Source: CAZHHH01 sp964532085 (lineage in GTDB: Bacteria > Bacteroidota > Bacteroidia > Bacteroidales > Marinilabiliaceae). From it: a stretch of DNA of 12,941 bases. Below the pieces are notes generated by a model. It made no database searches. It was not told the DNA's origin and saw only the letters and a list, made by a program, of their open reading frames with translations. The DNA lies in contig CAZHHH010000084.1 of the NCBI GenBank assembly GCA_964532085.1, forward strand, positions 1 to 12,941, written 5' to 3'. Made by a program: the position numbers and the translations under genes. Below are positions 6,213 through 12,941 of the stretch, in pieces. Within the stretch, counting starts at the first letter, position 1. The number at the start of each line of letters is the position of its first letter.

Positions 6213-7430
6213 TTATTTCCCTTCTAATTCGCGAGCAATCGCCATTTGCATACCAGCTAATTCTGATAAACCTTTCAATCTTCCAATTGTAGGGTACCCT
6301 GCATTTTCTCGGGTTTTATTAAAGTCATCCAATAATTTAACACCGTGGTCAGGTCTAAATGGCATTCTATAATCTTTTCTTCCCTTTGCAATTCTGCGTT
6401 TTTGTTCAATCAAAAGAGCTTTCATAACAGCATACATATCAACATCGCCCTCTATATGTCCAAATTCATAAAAACTTCTGTTTTCAATCAAAACATTATT
6501 TCTCAAATGCAAGAAGTGAATTCTGTCTCCAAAACTTTCAATCATATCTAAAAGTTTATCATTTGAAGCAACAGAAAGTGAACCAGTACAGAATGTTACA
6601 CCATTTGAGGTAGAGTCTACTTGTTCTAGAATCCACTCTAAATCCTCTTTTGTACTAACAATTCTTGGTAATCCCAACACTGAAAATGGAGGATCATCAG
6701 GATGGATGGCCATATTTACACCATTTGCCTCTGCAACAGGTACTACTTCATTCAAGAATGCAGATAAGTTTTGACGTAAAGTGTCACTATCAATTCCATC
6801 ATATTTGTTAATATACTCAAGAAAAGCCTCTTTAATATCACCTTCAGCTTCTTTTGCAATTCCATCGACAAAAGCTTGAGTTAATACAATAATATTATTA
6901 GTTAGCCTCTCTTCCTCCTCAGGTGTAATATCTTTAGCTTTCTCTTTTGCAAGTGCTACAATGTCTGCAGGGTAGTCATTCTCTGCATTTGGACGTTTTA
7001 ATACAAAAATATCAAATGCTACAAAAGTTGGAAAATCAAAATAGACTGCCTCACCACCCGATGGAAGTCTGAAATTTAAATCTGTACGACTCCAATCCAA
7101 AAGTGGCATAAAGTTATAGCAAACTGTATCTATGCCACATTTTCCTAGGTTTACTAATGATTCTTTGTAATTTGCAATAAGTCTGTCCCAATTTTCATCA
7201 CGCATTTTTATGCTTTCAGTAACTGGCAAACTTTCAACAACGCTCCAACGCATTCCGTGCTCTTCAATTGCGTTTTTCACTTTCATAATCTCTTCAACCG
7301 ACCAAACTTCACCGTTTGGAATATGATGCAGGGCCGTTACAACGCCCTCAACGCCCATCTGTTTTAAATCTGACAATGATAAAGGGTCATTTTCAAACCC
7401 AAACCATCTCCAAGTTTTTTCAAATGCCAT
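6213..7430 (-). CDS. uxuA: D-mannonate dehydratase
   Basis: This enzyme dehydrates D-mannonate to 2-keto-3-deoxygluconate, a step in cytoplasmic breakdown of glucuronate and thus of plant or host polysaccharides. I start it at the ATG at 7430 (405 residues, close to the usual ~390-400), giving MAFEKTWRWFG, which matches the family N-terminus. An upstream in-frame TTG at 7475 would add 15 unlikely residues. Metal and active-site candidates known from the family are His243 (IHPDDPP), Cys281 (FCTGS), His308 (HLRN) and Asp361 (FRPDHG). It is a single-gene unit here: a terminator follows, and metH diverges upstream. Other hexuronate genes (uxuB, uxaC, kdgK) are not in the window. A TTATCT-GAT-AGATAA palindrome in its leader may bind a regulator. 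Confidence 0.95.
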   Translation of the reverse strand: MAFEKTWRWFGFENDPLSLSDLKQMGVEGVVTALHHIPNGEVWSVEEIMKVKNAIEEHGMRWSVVESLPVTESIKMRDENWDRLIANYKESLVNLGKCGIDTVCYNFMPLLDWSRTDLNFRLPSGGEAVYFDFPTFVAFDIFVLKRPNAENDYPADIVALAKEKAKDITPEEEERLTNNIIVLTQAFVDGIAKEAEGDIKEAFLEYINKYDGIDSDTLRQNLSAFLNEVVPVAEANGVNMAIHPDDPPFSVLGLPRIVSTKEDLEWILEQVDSTSNGVTFCTGSLSVASNDKLLDMIESFGDRIHFLHLRNNVLIENRSFYEFGHIEGDVDMYAVMKALLIEQKRRIAKGRKDYRMPFRPDHGVKLLDDFNKTRENAGYPTIGRLKGLSELAGMQMAIARELEGK

Positions 7431-7489
7431 AGCTATAAAATAAATAATTAAACAATATGTTAGTTTAGATGACAAGTATTATCATAAAA

Positions 7490-7504
7490 TTATCTGATAG
7501 ATAA
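7490..7504. promoter_or_regulatory. Palindrome TTATCT-GAT-AGATAA, possible operator of uxuA
   Basis: A perfect 6-3-6 inverted repeat, with two more matched pairs outward after one mismatch, 59 bases before the uxuA ATG. It lies just downstream of the candidate -7 element at 7513-7520. A further half-site AGATAA is at 7545-7550, on the other side of that element. This arrangement suits a repressor site. The regulator is unknown and the assignment is inferred from position and symmetry alone. Confidence 0.4.
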
Positions 7505-7512
7505 ATTCATCT

Positions 7513-7520
7513 CAAAGCTA
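7513..7520 (-). promoter_or_regulatory. Candidate -7 element for uxuA
   Basis: On the minus strand this reads TAGCTTTG, a full match to TAnnTTTG, 82 bases before the uxuA start. No good TTTG is seen at the -33 position. It is the best match in this leader, but tentative. Confidence 0.35.
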
Positions 7521-7573
7521 ATTAATTAATATAACTTTATAATGAGATAATTTGTTTTTGTTTGTGTGATATC

Positions 7574-7608
7574 TTGTCAAAATATAGTGTTATATTTTTA
7601 TGTGACAA
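7574..7608. repeat. AT-rich imperfect hairpin in the uxuA-metH intergenic region
   Basis: TTGTCA (7574-7579) pairs with TGACAA (7603-7608), and AAATATA (7580-7586) with TATATTT (7591-7597). The loop is GTGT and there is a 5-base bulge on the right arm. The rest of 7431-7935 holds the elements listed separately and otherwise AT-rich sequence with no gene. The feature may be an operator, a structured leader, or chance. Confidence 0.3.
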
Positions 7609-7816
7609 TGAAATCTTATACGAATCACTTTTATAGTCAAGATTTACTGAATTTATCCATAAAAATGTCTTTAAGCCTACTCAAATGTTAAACAGTTATA
7701 AAAAAGCACATTAATTAAATATTTTGTTGAACATTAATAACGCCCTTACTCTTTAACTACTTGATTACAACAAGTCACATTTAGCAAATAATTAACAAAG
7801 TGTAGAAGATTATAGT

Positions 7817-7824
7817 TATATTTG
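7817..7824 (+). promoter_or_regulatory. Candidate distal -7 element for metH
   Basis: TATATTTG fits TAnnTTTG, 111 bases before the metH ATG. The -33 region is not convincing. It is an alternative to the closer match at 7880-7887. Confidence 0.25.
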
Positions 7825-7879
7825 ACGATTAATTACAACTATTGATTTTTTGGATTAGTAAAAAACAGTTTCAGAATTC

Positions 7880-7887
7880 TATTTTTG
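7880..7887 (+). promoter_or_regulatory. Candidate proximal -7 element for metH
   Basis: TATTTTTG is the same octamer seen before thyA, 48 bases ahead of the metH ATG at 7936. A TTTG lies upstream, but about 27 bases away rather than the usual 19-21. It also overlaps an in-frame TTG at 7885, which argues against that TTG as a start. Confidence 0.3.
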
Positions 7888-7935
7888 AATTATTTTGAAC
7901 ATCCAGTTATTTTTATTTTACAACTACTTTTGAAG

Positions 7936-10900
7936 ATGGACAAAACAGAATTATTAAAGAGTATTGCCCAAGAACGCATTTTACTTTTAGATGGTGCAAT
8001 GGGTAGTATGATTCAACAATATAAGTTAACAGAAGAAGATTTTAGAGGAGATAGATTTGCAGAACATCCCTCTTCTGTTCAAGGGAATAATGATTTATTA
8101 GTAATTACCAAGCCAGAGGTTATTGCAGAAATTCACGAACAATATCTAGAGGCTGGTTCTGATATTATTTCCACAAACACTTTTAATGCAACCAGTATTT
8201 CTCAAGGAGATTATGGATTGGAAAGTTTGGCTTATGAAATAAATAAATCTGCGGCAGAGATAGCTGTTGCGGCTGTTGAAAAACATACTACAGCCGACAG
8301 ACCACGATTTGTTGCTGGTGCATTGGGTCCAACTAGCAAAACCGCATCACTATCACCAGATGTGAACAACCCTGGGTATAGAGCTGTAACTTTTGATGAC
8401 CTAGTTAAGATATATACGGAGCAAGTTAGTGGGCTTTTAGATGGTGGTGTAGATATTCTTTTGTTAGAAACAATTTTCGACACGCTAAATGCTAAAGCAG
8501 CTCTTTTTGGAATACAAAATGAATTGGAGAAAAGAGGATTAAAGAACTTTCCAATAATGGTTTCTGTAACTGTAGCAGATAATAGTGGAAGAACGTTGTC
8601 AGGGCAAACAATGGAGGCGTTTTTAACGTCTGTTTCACACGTTCCACTATTCTCTTTAGGGTTAAACTGCGGTTTAGGTGCTAGTGAGCTGCGTAGTTAT
8701 GTGGAGGAGATGGGTAAAAAAACATCACTTCTCATAAGTGCATATCCAAATGCAGGACTTCCAAATCAGTTTGGAGAATATGATGAAACACCAGAAGAGA
8801 TGACTCCTCAAATTATTGACTATCTAAAAGATGGATTAGTTAATATTGTTGGTGGTTGCTGCGGTACTACGCCAGAACATATTGCATCATTTGCTGAACA
8901 TTTAAAAGATGCAACACCTCGTCAAGTGCCAGAGATAGAGCGTACTTTAAGAGTTAGTGGACTAGAGCCTTTGGTTGTTACTCCACAAACAAACTTTGTG
9001 AACATTGGTGAAAGAACCAACGTTTCTGGCTCAAAGCGATTTGCTCGATTAATCCGTAATGAACAATATGAAGAAGCTCTTTCAGTTGCTCGTGATCAAG
9101 TTGAAGGCGGCGCACAAGTGATTGACGTTAATATGGATGATGCAATGCTTGATGCTGAAAAAGAGATGGTAACATATCTTAATTTAATGGCATCTGAGCC
9201 TGATATTGCTCGTCTTCCTGTTATGATTGACTCTTCTAAATGGAGCGTTTTAGAAGCTGGACTAAAATGTTTGCAAGGAAAATGTATTGTAAACTCAATC
9301 AGTTTGAAAGAGGGCGAAGAGGAGTTTATTGAACAAGCATCTATTATTAAAAAGTATGGTGCAGCAGTTGTGGTTATGGCTTTTGATGAAAAAGGACAAG
9401 CCGATAATTTTGAACGTAGAAAAGAAATTTGCTCAAGAGCATATAAAATATTAACCGAAGAAGTAGGATTTCCAGCTGAAGATATAATTTTTGACCCCAA
9501 CGTGTTGGCAATTGCCACAGGAATTGAGGAGCATAATAATTATGCTGTTGATTTTATAGATGCTACAAGATGGATAAAGGAAAATCTTCCGTATGCACGA
9601 GTTAGCGGTGGTGTGAGCAATCTGTCTTTCTCTTTCCGAGGAAATGACACTGTTAGAGAAGCTATACACTCTGTCTTTTTATACTATGCTATTCAAGCTG
9701 GTATGGATATGGGTATTGTAAATCCAGGTATGCTTCAAATTTATGATCAAATTGAACCAGAGCTTTTAAAGTTAGTTGAGGATGTTGTTTTCAATAAACA
9801 CCCTGATGCTACAGAAAACCTTATCTCAAAAGCAGAGAGCTATAAAGCAAATAGTGCAGAAACTGAAGCTAAAAAAGATGAGTGGCGAAATGAGCAACTT
9901 GAGAAAAGGCTGCACCACAGTTTAGTAAAAGGAATTGCTGATTATATCGAAGAAGATTTAGCAGAAGCTCAAACAAAATATCCATCGTCGCTAGATATTA
10001 TTGAGCAACCACTGATGGATGGAATGAACATTGTAGGAGAACTTTTCGGTTCAGGAAAAATGTTTTTGCCTCAAGTGGTTAAAACTGCACGTGTGATGAA
10101 AAGAGCTGTTGCGTGGTTACAGCCATTCATTGAAGAAGAGAAAAGAGCATCGGGTGAAGAGCCAACAAAAGCAGGTAAAATTGTTATGGCTACCGTAAAA
10201 GGTGATGTTCACGATATTGGTAAAAATATTGTGGGAGTTATTCTTGCCTGTAATAATTATGAAATTATCGATTTAGGCGTGATGGTTCCTGCCGACAAAA
10301 TTCTTGAAGAGGCAGAGAAACAAGAAGCAGATATGATTGGGTTGAGCGGACTTATAACCCCATCGTTGGAAGAGATGGCAAACGTTGCCCGTGAAATGGA
10401 GAGACGTGGAATGAAAAAACCACTTCTAATTGGTGGTGCAACAACTTCGGCAATTCATACAGCTGTAAAAATTGACACTGTCTATTCCGGTCCTGTGGTT
10501 CACGTAAAAGATGCATCACAAAGTGCACAGGTGGTTAGTGCATTGCTTTCTGAACGTGAAAAAGAGAATTATATAGAAACCAAAGCTGCAGAATATGAAA
10601 AACTGCGAGAGCAAAACAGTAATAAAAAAGAGCGCAAATATGTTACGATAGAAGAGGCTCGCAGTAAAAAATATCTTGTTGATTGGGATAAAAATCCTGT
10701 GGTTGCACCAAAACAGTTGGGTATTCAGGTATTAGATAATATTACTGTTTCGGACATAATTCCATTTATCGACTGGACTTTCTTTTTCCACGCGTGGAGA
10801 ATTACAGGAAATTACGATGGAATGGATGATGTTATAAATGGAATATTAGCAAAAGATAAGTGGTTGGAACGCTTTAAGAGAGAGGAACTTAAAGAGAAAG

Positions 10901-11676
10901 CATCTGAAGCTTTAAAACTTTATAAAGATGCTGTAGATATGTTAGAACTTATTCAGAAAGAGAATATTTTAACACCAAGAGCTGTCATAGGTCTTTTTCC
11001 AGCAAACTCAATTAATGATGATGATATTGAGGTTTACAATCCTGAAAATATCGATGAGGTTTTAACTGTTTTCCATAGTATGCGAGAGCAACAGGAGAAG
11101 CCAGGTAAGAAGTTCTATCACTCGCTAACAGATTTTATAAAACCAAAAGAGAGTGGCGAGCTGGATTATATCGGTGGATTTGCTTGTTCTGCAGGTGAAG
11201 GAATCGAGAGTTGGTTAGAGAAATATGAAAGTAGCGGTGATGATTACAGCGCAATTCTTCTGAAATCTCTTGCTGACAGATTAGCAGAGGCATTGGCAGA
11301 AAAAATACACTTTAGAGTAAGAAAAGAGCATTGGGGATATCAGCCAAATGAAGAGTTTAATCACGAGAATTTTGTGCGAGAAAGATATGTAGGCATTAGG
11401 CCAGCATTGGGATATCCAGCTTGTCCAGATCATAGCGAAAAGCGAATTCTGTTTGATTTATTACAAGCAGAAAGGAATGCGGGAATTACTCTTACTGAAC
11501 ATTTTAGTATGTACCCAAATGCAAGTGTTAGTGGTCTATATTTTGCACATCCAGAGGCAGTTTACTTTGGAGTTGGGAAAATTGAAAAAGATCAAGTTGA
11601 CGATTTGTGCAGACGTAAAAACATCGAGGTAGAAGAGCTTGAGAAGTGGATACCTATTAATTTATCGTATAGGTAA
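7936..11676 (+). CDS. metH: Cobalamin-dependent methionine synthase
   Basis: This cytoplasmic enzyme transfers a methyl group from 5-methyl-tetrahydrofolate to homocysteine through cobalamin. I start it at the ATG at 7936 (1246 residues), giving MDKTELLKSIAQERILLLDGAMG; with this start the cobalamin His is residue 759, the same number as in Escherichia coli. An earlier in-frame TTG at 7885 is unlikely. Domains in order: homocysteine-binding barrel (about 1-325, zinc ligands Cys245, Cys308, Cys309 in NCG and GGCCGTT); methyltetrahydrofolate barrel (about 350-615, NIGERTNVSGS); cobalamin cap and Rossmann domains (about 650-880, DVHDIG with Asp757 and His759, Ser810 in LSGLITPS); reactivation AdoMet domain (about 920-1246, RPALGYPACPDH). 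All domains are intact. The homocysteine is supplied by the MetY reaction and the tetrahydrofolate product re-enters the ThyA/FolA cycle. No cobalamin or SAM riboswitch is apparent upstream. Confidence 0.97.
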   Translation: MDKTELLKSIAQERILLLDGAMGSMIQQYKLTEEDFRGDRFAEHPSSVQGNNDLLVITKPEVIAEIHEQYLEAGSDIISTNTFNATSISQGDYGLESLAYEINKSAAEIAVAAVEKHTTADRPRFVAGALGPTSKTASLSPDVNNPGYRAVTFDDLVKIYTEQVSGLLDGGVDILLLETIFDTLNAKAALFGIQNELEKRGLKNFPIMVSVTVADNSGRTLSGQTMEAFLTSVSHVPLFSLGLNCGLGASELRSYVEEMGKKTSLLISAYPNAGLPNQFGEYDETPEEMTPQIIDYLKDGLVNIVGGCCGTTPEHIASFAEHLKDATPRQVPEIERTLRVSGLEPLVVTPQTNFVNIGERTNVSGSKRFARLIRNEQYEEALSVARDQVEGGAQVIDVNMDDAMLDAEKEMVTYLNLMASEPDIARLPVMIDSSKWSVLEAGLKCLQGKCIVNSISLKEGEEEFIEQASIIKKYGAAVVVMAFDEKGQADNFERRKEICSRAYKILTEEVGFPAEDIIFDPNVLAIATGIEEHNNYAVDFIDATRWIKENLPYARVSGGVSNLSFSFRGNDTVREAIHSVFLYYAIQAGMDMGIVNPGMLQIYDQIEPELLKLVEDVVFNKHPDATENLISKAESYKANSAETEAKKDEWRNEQLEKRLHHSLVKGIADYIEEDLAEAQTKYPSSLDIIEQPLMDGMNIVGELFGSGKMFLPQVVKTARVMKRAVAWLQPFIEEEKRASGEEPTKAGKIVMATVKGDVHDIGKNIVGVILACNNYEIIDLGVMVPADKILEEAEKQEADMIGLSGLITPSLEEMANVAREMERRGMKKPLLIGGATTSAIHTAVKIDTVYSGPVVHVKDASQSAQVVSALLSEREKENYIETKAAEYEKLREQNSNKKERKYVTIEEARSKKYLVDWDKNPVVAPKQLGIQVLDNITVSDIIPFIDWTFFFHAWRITGNYDGMDDVINGILAKDKWLERFKREELKEKASEALKLYKDAVDMLELIQKENILTPRAVIGLFPANSINDDDIEVYNPENIDEVLTVFHSMREQQEKPGKKFYHSLTDFIKPKESGELDYIGGFACSAGEGIESWLEKYESSGDDYSAILLKSLADRLAEALAEKIHFRVRKEHWGYQPNEEFNHENFVRERYVGIRPALGYPACPDHSEKRILFDLLQAERNAGITLTEHFSMYPNASVSGLYFAHPEAVYFGVGKIEKDQVDDLCRRKNIEVEELEKWIPINLSYR

Positions 11677-11683
11677 TAAAGAT

Positions 11684-11711
11684 GAAAACTGAAAACTGAA
11701 AGTTGAAAGTT
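11684..11711 (+). repeat. Four tandem heptamers just after metH
   Basis: GAAAACT, GAAAACT, GAAAGTT, GAAAGTT follow each other without gaps, starting eight bases after the metH stop. The two halves differ at two positions. A short direct repeat GTCTAAG follows (11714-11720 and 11729-11735). No function is evident; it resembles slipped-strand simple sequence. Confidence 0.65.
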
Positions 11712-11761
11712 GGGTCTAAGTCAATCGCGTCTAAGGTTTTAGAGATGTTATATAAATCTAT

Positions 11762-11801
11762 ATCATTACCGCAAAGTTAAAAGAGCTTTGCGGTAAATGA
11801 T
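11762..11801. terminator. Probable bidirectional terminator between metH and yifB
   Basis: TTACCGCAAAG (11766-11776) pairs perfectly with 11786-11796 across a 9-base loop. The helix can extend by ATCAT/ATGAT through a single-base bulge. It lies between two convergent genes, about 90 bases after metH and 45 after yifB, where a shared terminator is expected. Neither side has a proper T-tract, so termination would be weak or factor-assisted. Confidence 0.65.
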
Positions 11802-11843
11802 GTGATTAGTTTGAGCGTTGTAGGTTATAAAGTTTAGCTTATA

Positions 11844-12941
11844 TTATCCCGCCCATCCAGCTTTGTCGAGGCTTCTATATTGAACGGCTTCGGCAATATG
11901 ATGTGATTGAATATTTTCACTAGCCTCTAAATCTGCTATTGTTCGAGCCACTTTTAAAATTCTATCATAGGCTCTTGCAGATAAGTCCAGTTTTTCCATA
12001 GCATTTTTCAATATCAATGAACCACTTTCATCTAGTTTTGAATATTTTCTTAATAATTTAGTAGTCATTTGTGCATTAGAGTAGATATTTGGATTATTTT
12101 TATATCTCACTGTCTGAATATCACGTGCCTTTATAACTCGTTCACGCACGCTCTCACTTTTTTCTGCCAATGGTGCTTCCGCTAATTTGTTAAACGGAAC
12201 AGGAACGACTTCAATATGAATATCAATCCTATCTAGCAACGGACCAGAAATTCTGCTGAGATATTTTTGCACTTGCCCAGGATTACATAAACACTGCTTG
12301 TCAGGATGATTAAAATATCCACAAGGGCAAGGATTCATACTGGCTATAAGCATAAAACTAGCGGGATAGTCTAAAGCAAATTTAGCTCTTGAAATTGATA
12401 TTTGTCTATCCTCTAAAGGTTGCCTTAATACTTCAAGAACTGTTCTTTTAAATTCAGGTAATTCATCTAAAAATAAGACACCATTGTGAGCCAATGAAAT
12501 TTCACCCGGTTGAGGATATGTGCCACCGCCAACCAATGCAACATCAGATATTGTATGATGGGGATTTCTAAATGGACGTTGTGTTATTAATGCTGTGTTA
12601 CCTGATATTTTGCCAGCTACAGAATGAATTTTCGTAGTTTCAAGTGCCTCATTAAGTTGCAAAGGTGGTAAAATAGTAGCTAACCGTTTGGCAAGCATAG
12701 ATTTTCCCGAACCTGGAGCACCAATCATTATAATATTATGTCCTCCAGCAGCAGAAATTTCCAATGCACGCTTTACACTATCTTGCCCTTTTACATCTGA
12801 AAAATCTATATCATTATTAATAATACTGTGCATAAACTCTTTTTCAGTATCAACAACAACTTGCTTGAGTTCATATTCATCATTTAAAAAGTCAATAACT
12901 TCTTTAATATTATCTGCGCCATAAACTTTTAATCCCTCTAC
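11844..12941 (-). CDS. yifB: YifB/ComM family magnesium-chelatase-like AAA+ ATPase, 5' end outside the window
   Basis: The reading frame is open to the right edge: 36 codons precede the Met at 12833 and fit the family (VEGLKVYGADNIKEVIDFLN). The visible C-terminal 365 residues are therefore a partial protein, lacking roughly 145 N-terminal residues that usually hold a Lon-like fold. Walker A is GAPGSGKS (residues 74-81 of the visible part), Walker B is GVLFLDEL (154-161), and NPCPCG with a later CLC (Cys205, 207, 217, 219) is the Cys cluster characteristic of YifB. DRIDIHIEV and the AYDRILKVARTIADLE segment follow. In Gram-negative bacteria the homologue ComM is a branch-migration helicase that extends heteroduplex during natural transformation. 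Whether that holds in this organism is unknown. It converges on metH, and the terminal residues (DKAGWAG) are normal for the family. Confidence 0.93.
   Translation of the reverse strand, partial: VEGLKVYGADNIKEVIDFLNDEYELKQVVVDTEKEFMHSIINNDIDFSDVKGQDSVKRALEISAAGGHNIIMIGAPGSGKSMLAKRLATILPPLQLNEALETTKIHSVAGKISGNTALITQRPFRNPHHTISDVALVGGGTYPQPGEISLAHNGVLFLDELPEFKRTVLEVLRQPLEDRQISISRAKFALDYPASFMLIASMNPCPCGYFNHPDKQCLCNPGQVQKYLSRISGPLLDRIDIHIEVVPVPFNKLAEAPLAEKSESVRERVIKARDIQTVRYKNNPNIYSNAQMTTKLLRKYSKLDESGSLILKNAMEKLDLSARAYDRILKVARTIADLEASENIQSHHIAEAVQYRSLDKAGWAG

Noticed and set aside
7600..7935. A cobalamin or SAM riboswitch before metH
   Set aside because: I looked for a conserved B12-box-like core or SAM-type pseudoknot and saw only AT-rich sequence with short weak repeats.
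9096..9669. Minus-strand open frames inside metH
   Set aside because: They are antisense shadows of an intact, highly conserved gene and show no domain or start context of their own.

Overview
The window is an AT-rich chromosomal segment of a Bacteroidota bacterium, most likely of the order Bacteroidales. The evidence is the set of protein families (an outer-membrane barrel protein with an N-terminal ComEA-type helix-hairpin-helix region, a PorV/PorQ-like barrel, a direct-sulfhydrylation MetY, a long cobalamin-dependent MetH), the absence of clear Shine-Dalgarno sites, and upstream motifs fitting the Bacteroidota -7 consensus TAnnTTTG. It contains eight protein genes. Seven are complete and one runs off the right edge. 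I see no rRNA, tRNA, CRISPR array, integrase or transposase gene.

Left part (1-2997, minus strand): a tightly coupled pair. A PorV/PorQ-like secreted barrel protein is followed after one base by a 677-residue outer-membrane barrel protein carrying a DNA-binding-type helix-hairpin-helix region. Neither has a firm function.

Non-coding block (2998-3456): this is the least ordinary stretch. Two 24-25 base inverted repeats, nearly identical, bound a 396-base segment that contains a perfect 20-bp hairpin and several small palindromes carrying GTAG/CTAC. It looks like a non-autonomous MITE-like or REP-derived element inserted exactly at the stop codon of metY.

Middle part (3457-6051, minus strand): an operon thyA-folA-metY with 12-base gaps. 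ThyA makes dTMP and dihydrofolate, FolA reduces dihydrofolate to tetrahydrofolate, and MetY makes homocysteine. Upstream lies uxuA (mannonate dehydratase, hexuronate catabolism), separated by a strong intrinsic terminator.

Right part: uxuA and metH diverge from a roughly 500-base intergenic region holding a TTATCT/AGATAA palindrome and candidate promoters. MetH uses homocysteine (the MetY product) and methyl-tetrahydrofolate, so four of the genes meet in one folate/methionine cycle although they lie in two transcription units. metH converges on a 5'-truncated yifB/comM-type AAA+ ATPase gene, with a bidirectional hairpin between them.
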